From positions 1-15,289 of the forward strand of contig JAVWZM010000055.1 of NCBI GenBank assembly GCA_036661035.1: a stretch of DNA of 15,289 bases. The letters are read 5' to 3'. A model generated the notes under the pieces. That model searched no databases. It was not told the origin of the DNA and saw only the letters and a program-made list of their open reading frames with translations. Both the position numbers and the translations under genes were made by a program. Shown in pieces: positions 14,891 to 15,289 of the stretch. This DNA is from JAGPHI01 sp036661035 (GTDB lineage Bacteria; Bacillota; Clostridia; Oscillospirales; Ruminococcaceae). The first letter of the stretch is position 1; each line of letters starts with the position of its first letter.

Positions 14891-15289
14891 TTAAATAATC
14901 TGCCAACCAAAACCGGAAGGAATAAGATTTTTGCTTATTAGATATTCGCGTGCGGCGGCTTGCAAAGAAGTGTTGCAAGGATATTGCAACGGATTGTCTA
15001 AAACTTTTCCGAAAATGCGTTCCTCCGCCTGACGGTCGCTTTCGTCCGTTGCAATTACATTAAAGCAAGAGGCAAACGATAAAATGCGCGAGTTTGGCGG
15101 AAGAAGCTTAAACATGGCAGGGCTTAAAAGCCAAGAATGGCACACAAATACCGCTTTATCATAATGCCAAAACTCAAGCGCAGCTTTGTATGCTGCTGTG
15201 GTGGATATGGCGCTAAGGTCTGCACCTTTTGGAATATGTACGTTAAATACGGGTAGCCCCTTTGCGTTTTGAGGTAAAGTATAGGTTAC
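14891..15289 (-). CDS. Acyltransferase-like protein, GNAT_C-type C-terminal domain (partial)
   Basis: The frame is open from the right window edge to a stop at 14891, so only the last 132 residues are present and the start lies outside. The visible part begins near L-P-V-F-N-V-H-I-P-K-G-A-D-L and continues with A-L-E-F-W, V-C-H-S-W-L-L-S-P and an ending with N-T-S-L-Q-A-A and S-G-F-G-W. This pattern is what I recall from the C-terminal domain of two-domain GNAT-like acyltransferases (NAT_N plus GNAT_C) common in Firmicutes. The acyl donor and acceptor are unknown. The shorter frame from an internal GTG at 15145 is not the real start. Assignment is from memory of the motif set. Confidence 0.72.
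   Translation of the reverse strand, partial: VTYTLPQNAKGLPVFNVHIPKGADLSAISTTAAYKAALEFWHYDKAVFVCHSWLLSPAMFKLLPPNSRILSFASCFNVIATDESDRQAEERIFGKVLDNPLQYPCNTSLQAAAREYLISKNLIPSGFGWQII

Overview
This window looks like the chromosome of a low-GC, endospore-forming member of the Clostridia. I would guess the Oscillospirales/Ruminococcaceae, but the sequence does not fix the family. The left 9.5 kb follows the classical Firmicutes order known from Bacillus subtilis (priA-def-fmt-rsmB-rlmN-prpC-prkC-rsgA-rpe-thiN-spoVM). There are two differences: a membrane zinc metallopeptidase sits between fmt and rsmB, and rpe is missing between rsgA and thiN.

Region 1 (1-9417, + strand) is a tightly packed housekeeping run. 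def and fmt handle the N-terminal formyl group of proteins. rsmB and rlmN modify 16S and 23S rRNA. prpC and prkC are the PP2C phosphatase and PASTA Ser/Thr kinase pair. rsgA is a ribosome-maturation GTPase, and thiN makes thiamine pyrophosphate. From the metallopeptidase gene to thiN the gaps are at most about 32 nt, with one overlap, which suggests an operon.

Region 2 (9418-12486, + strand) is a sporulation block. It begins with a 26-codon spoVM gene closed by a strong terminator. A SipL-like SPOCS/LysM protein and SpoIVA follow as a two-gene unit. These three gene families build the basement layer of the spore coat on the forespore membrane. The SpoIVA here ends about 75 residues early compared with B. 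subtilis SpoIVA, so it lacks the C-terminal segment linked to SpoVM and membrane localisation. This is the most interesting observation in the window.

Region 3 (12487-14210) is an AT-rich gap with inverted repeats, then a stand-alone GltD/NfnB-like flavin and iron-sulfur NAD(P) oxidoreductase with its own promoter, closed by a long, probably bidirectional hairpin terminator.

Region 4 (14211-15289, - strand) holds a small four-helix-type protein built from two similar halves, with a promoter that carries an inverted repeat. Next to it is the C-terminal part of an acyltransferase-like (GNAT_C) protein that runs off the right edge. I saw no tRNA, rRNA, CRISPR array, insertion sequence or phage gene.
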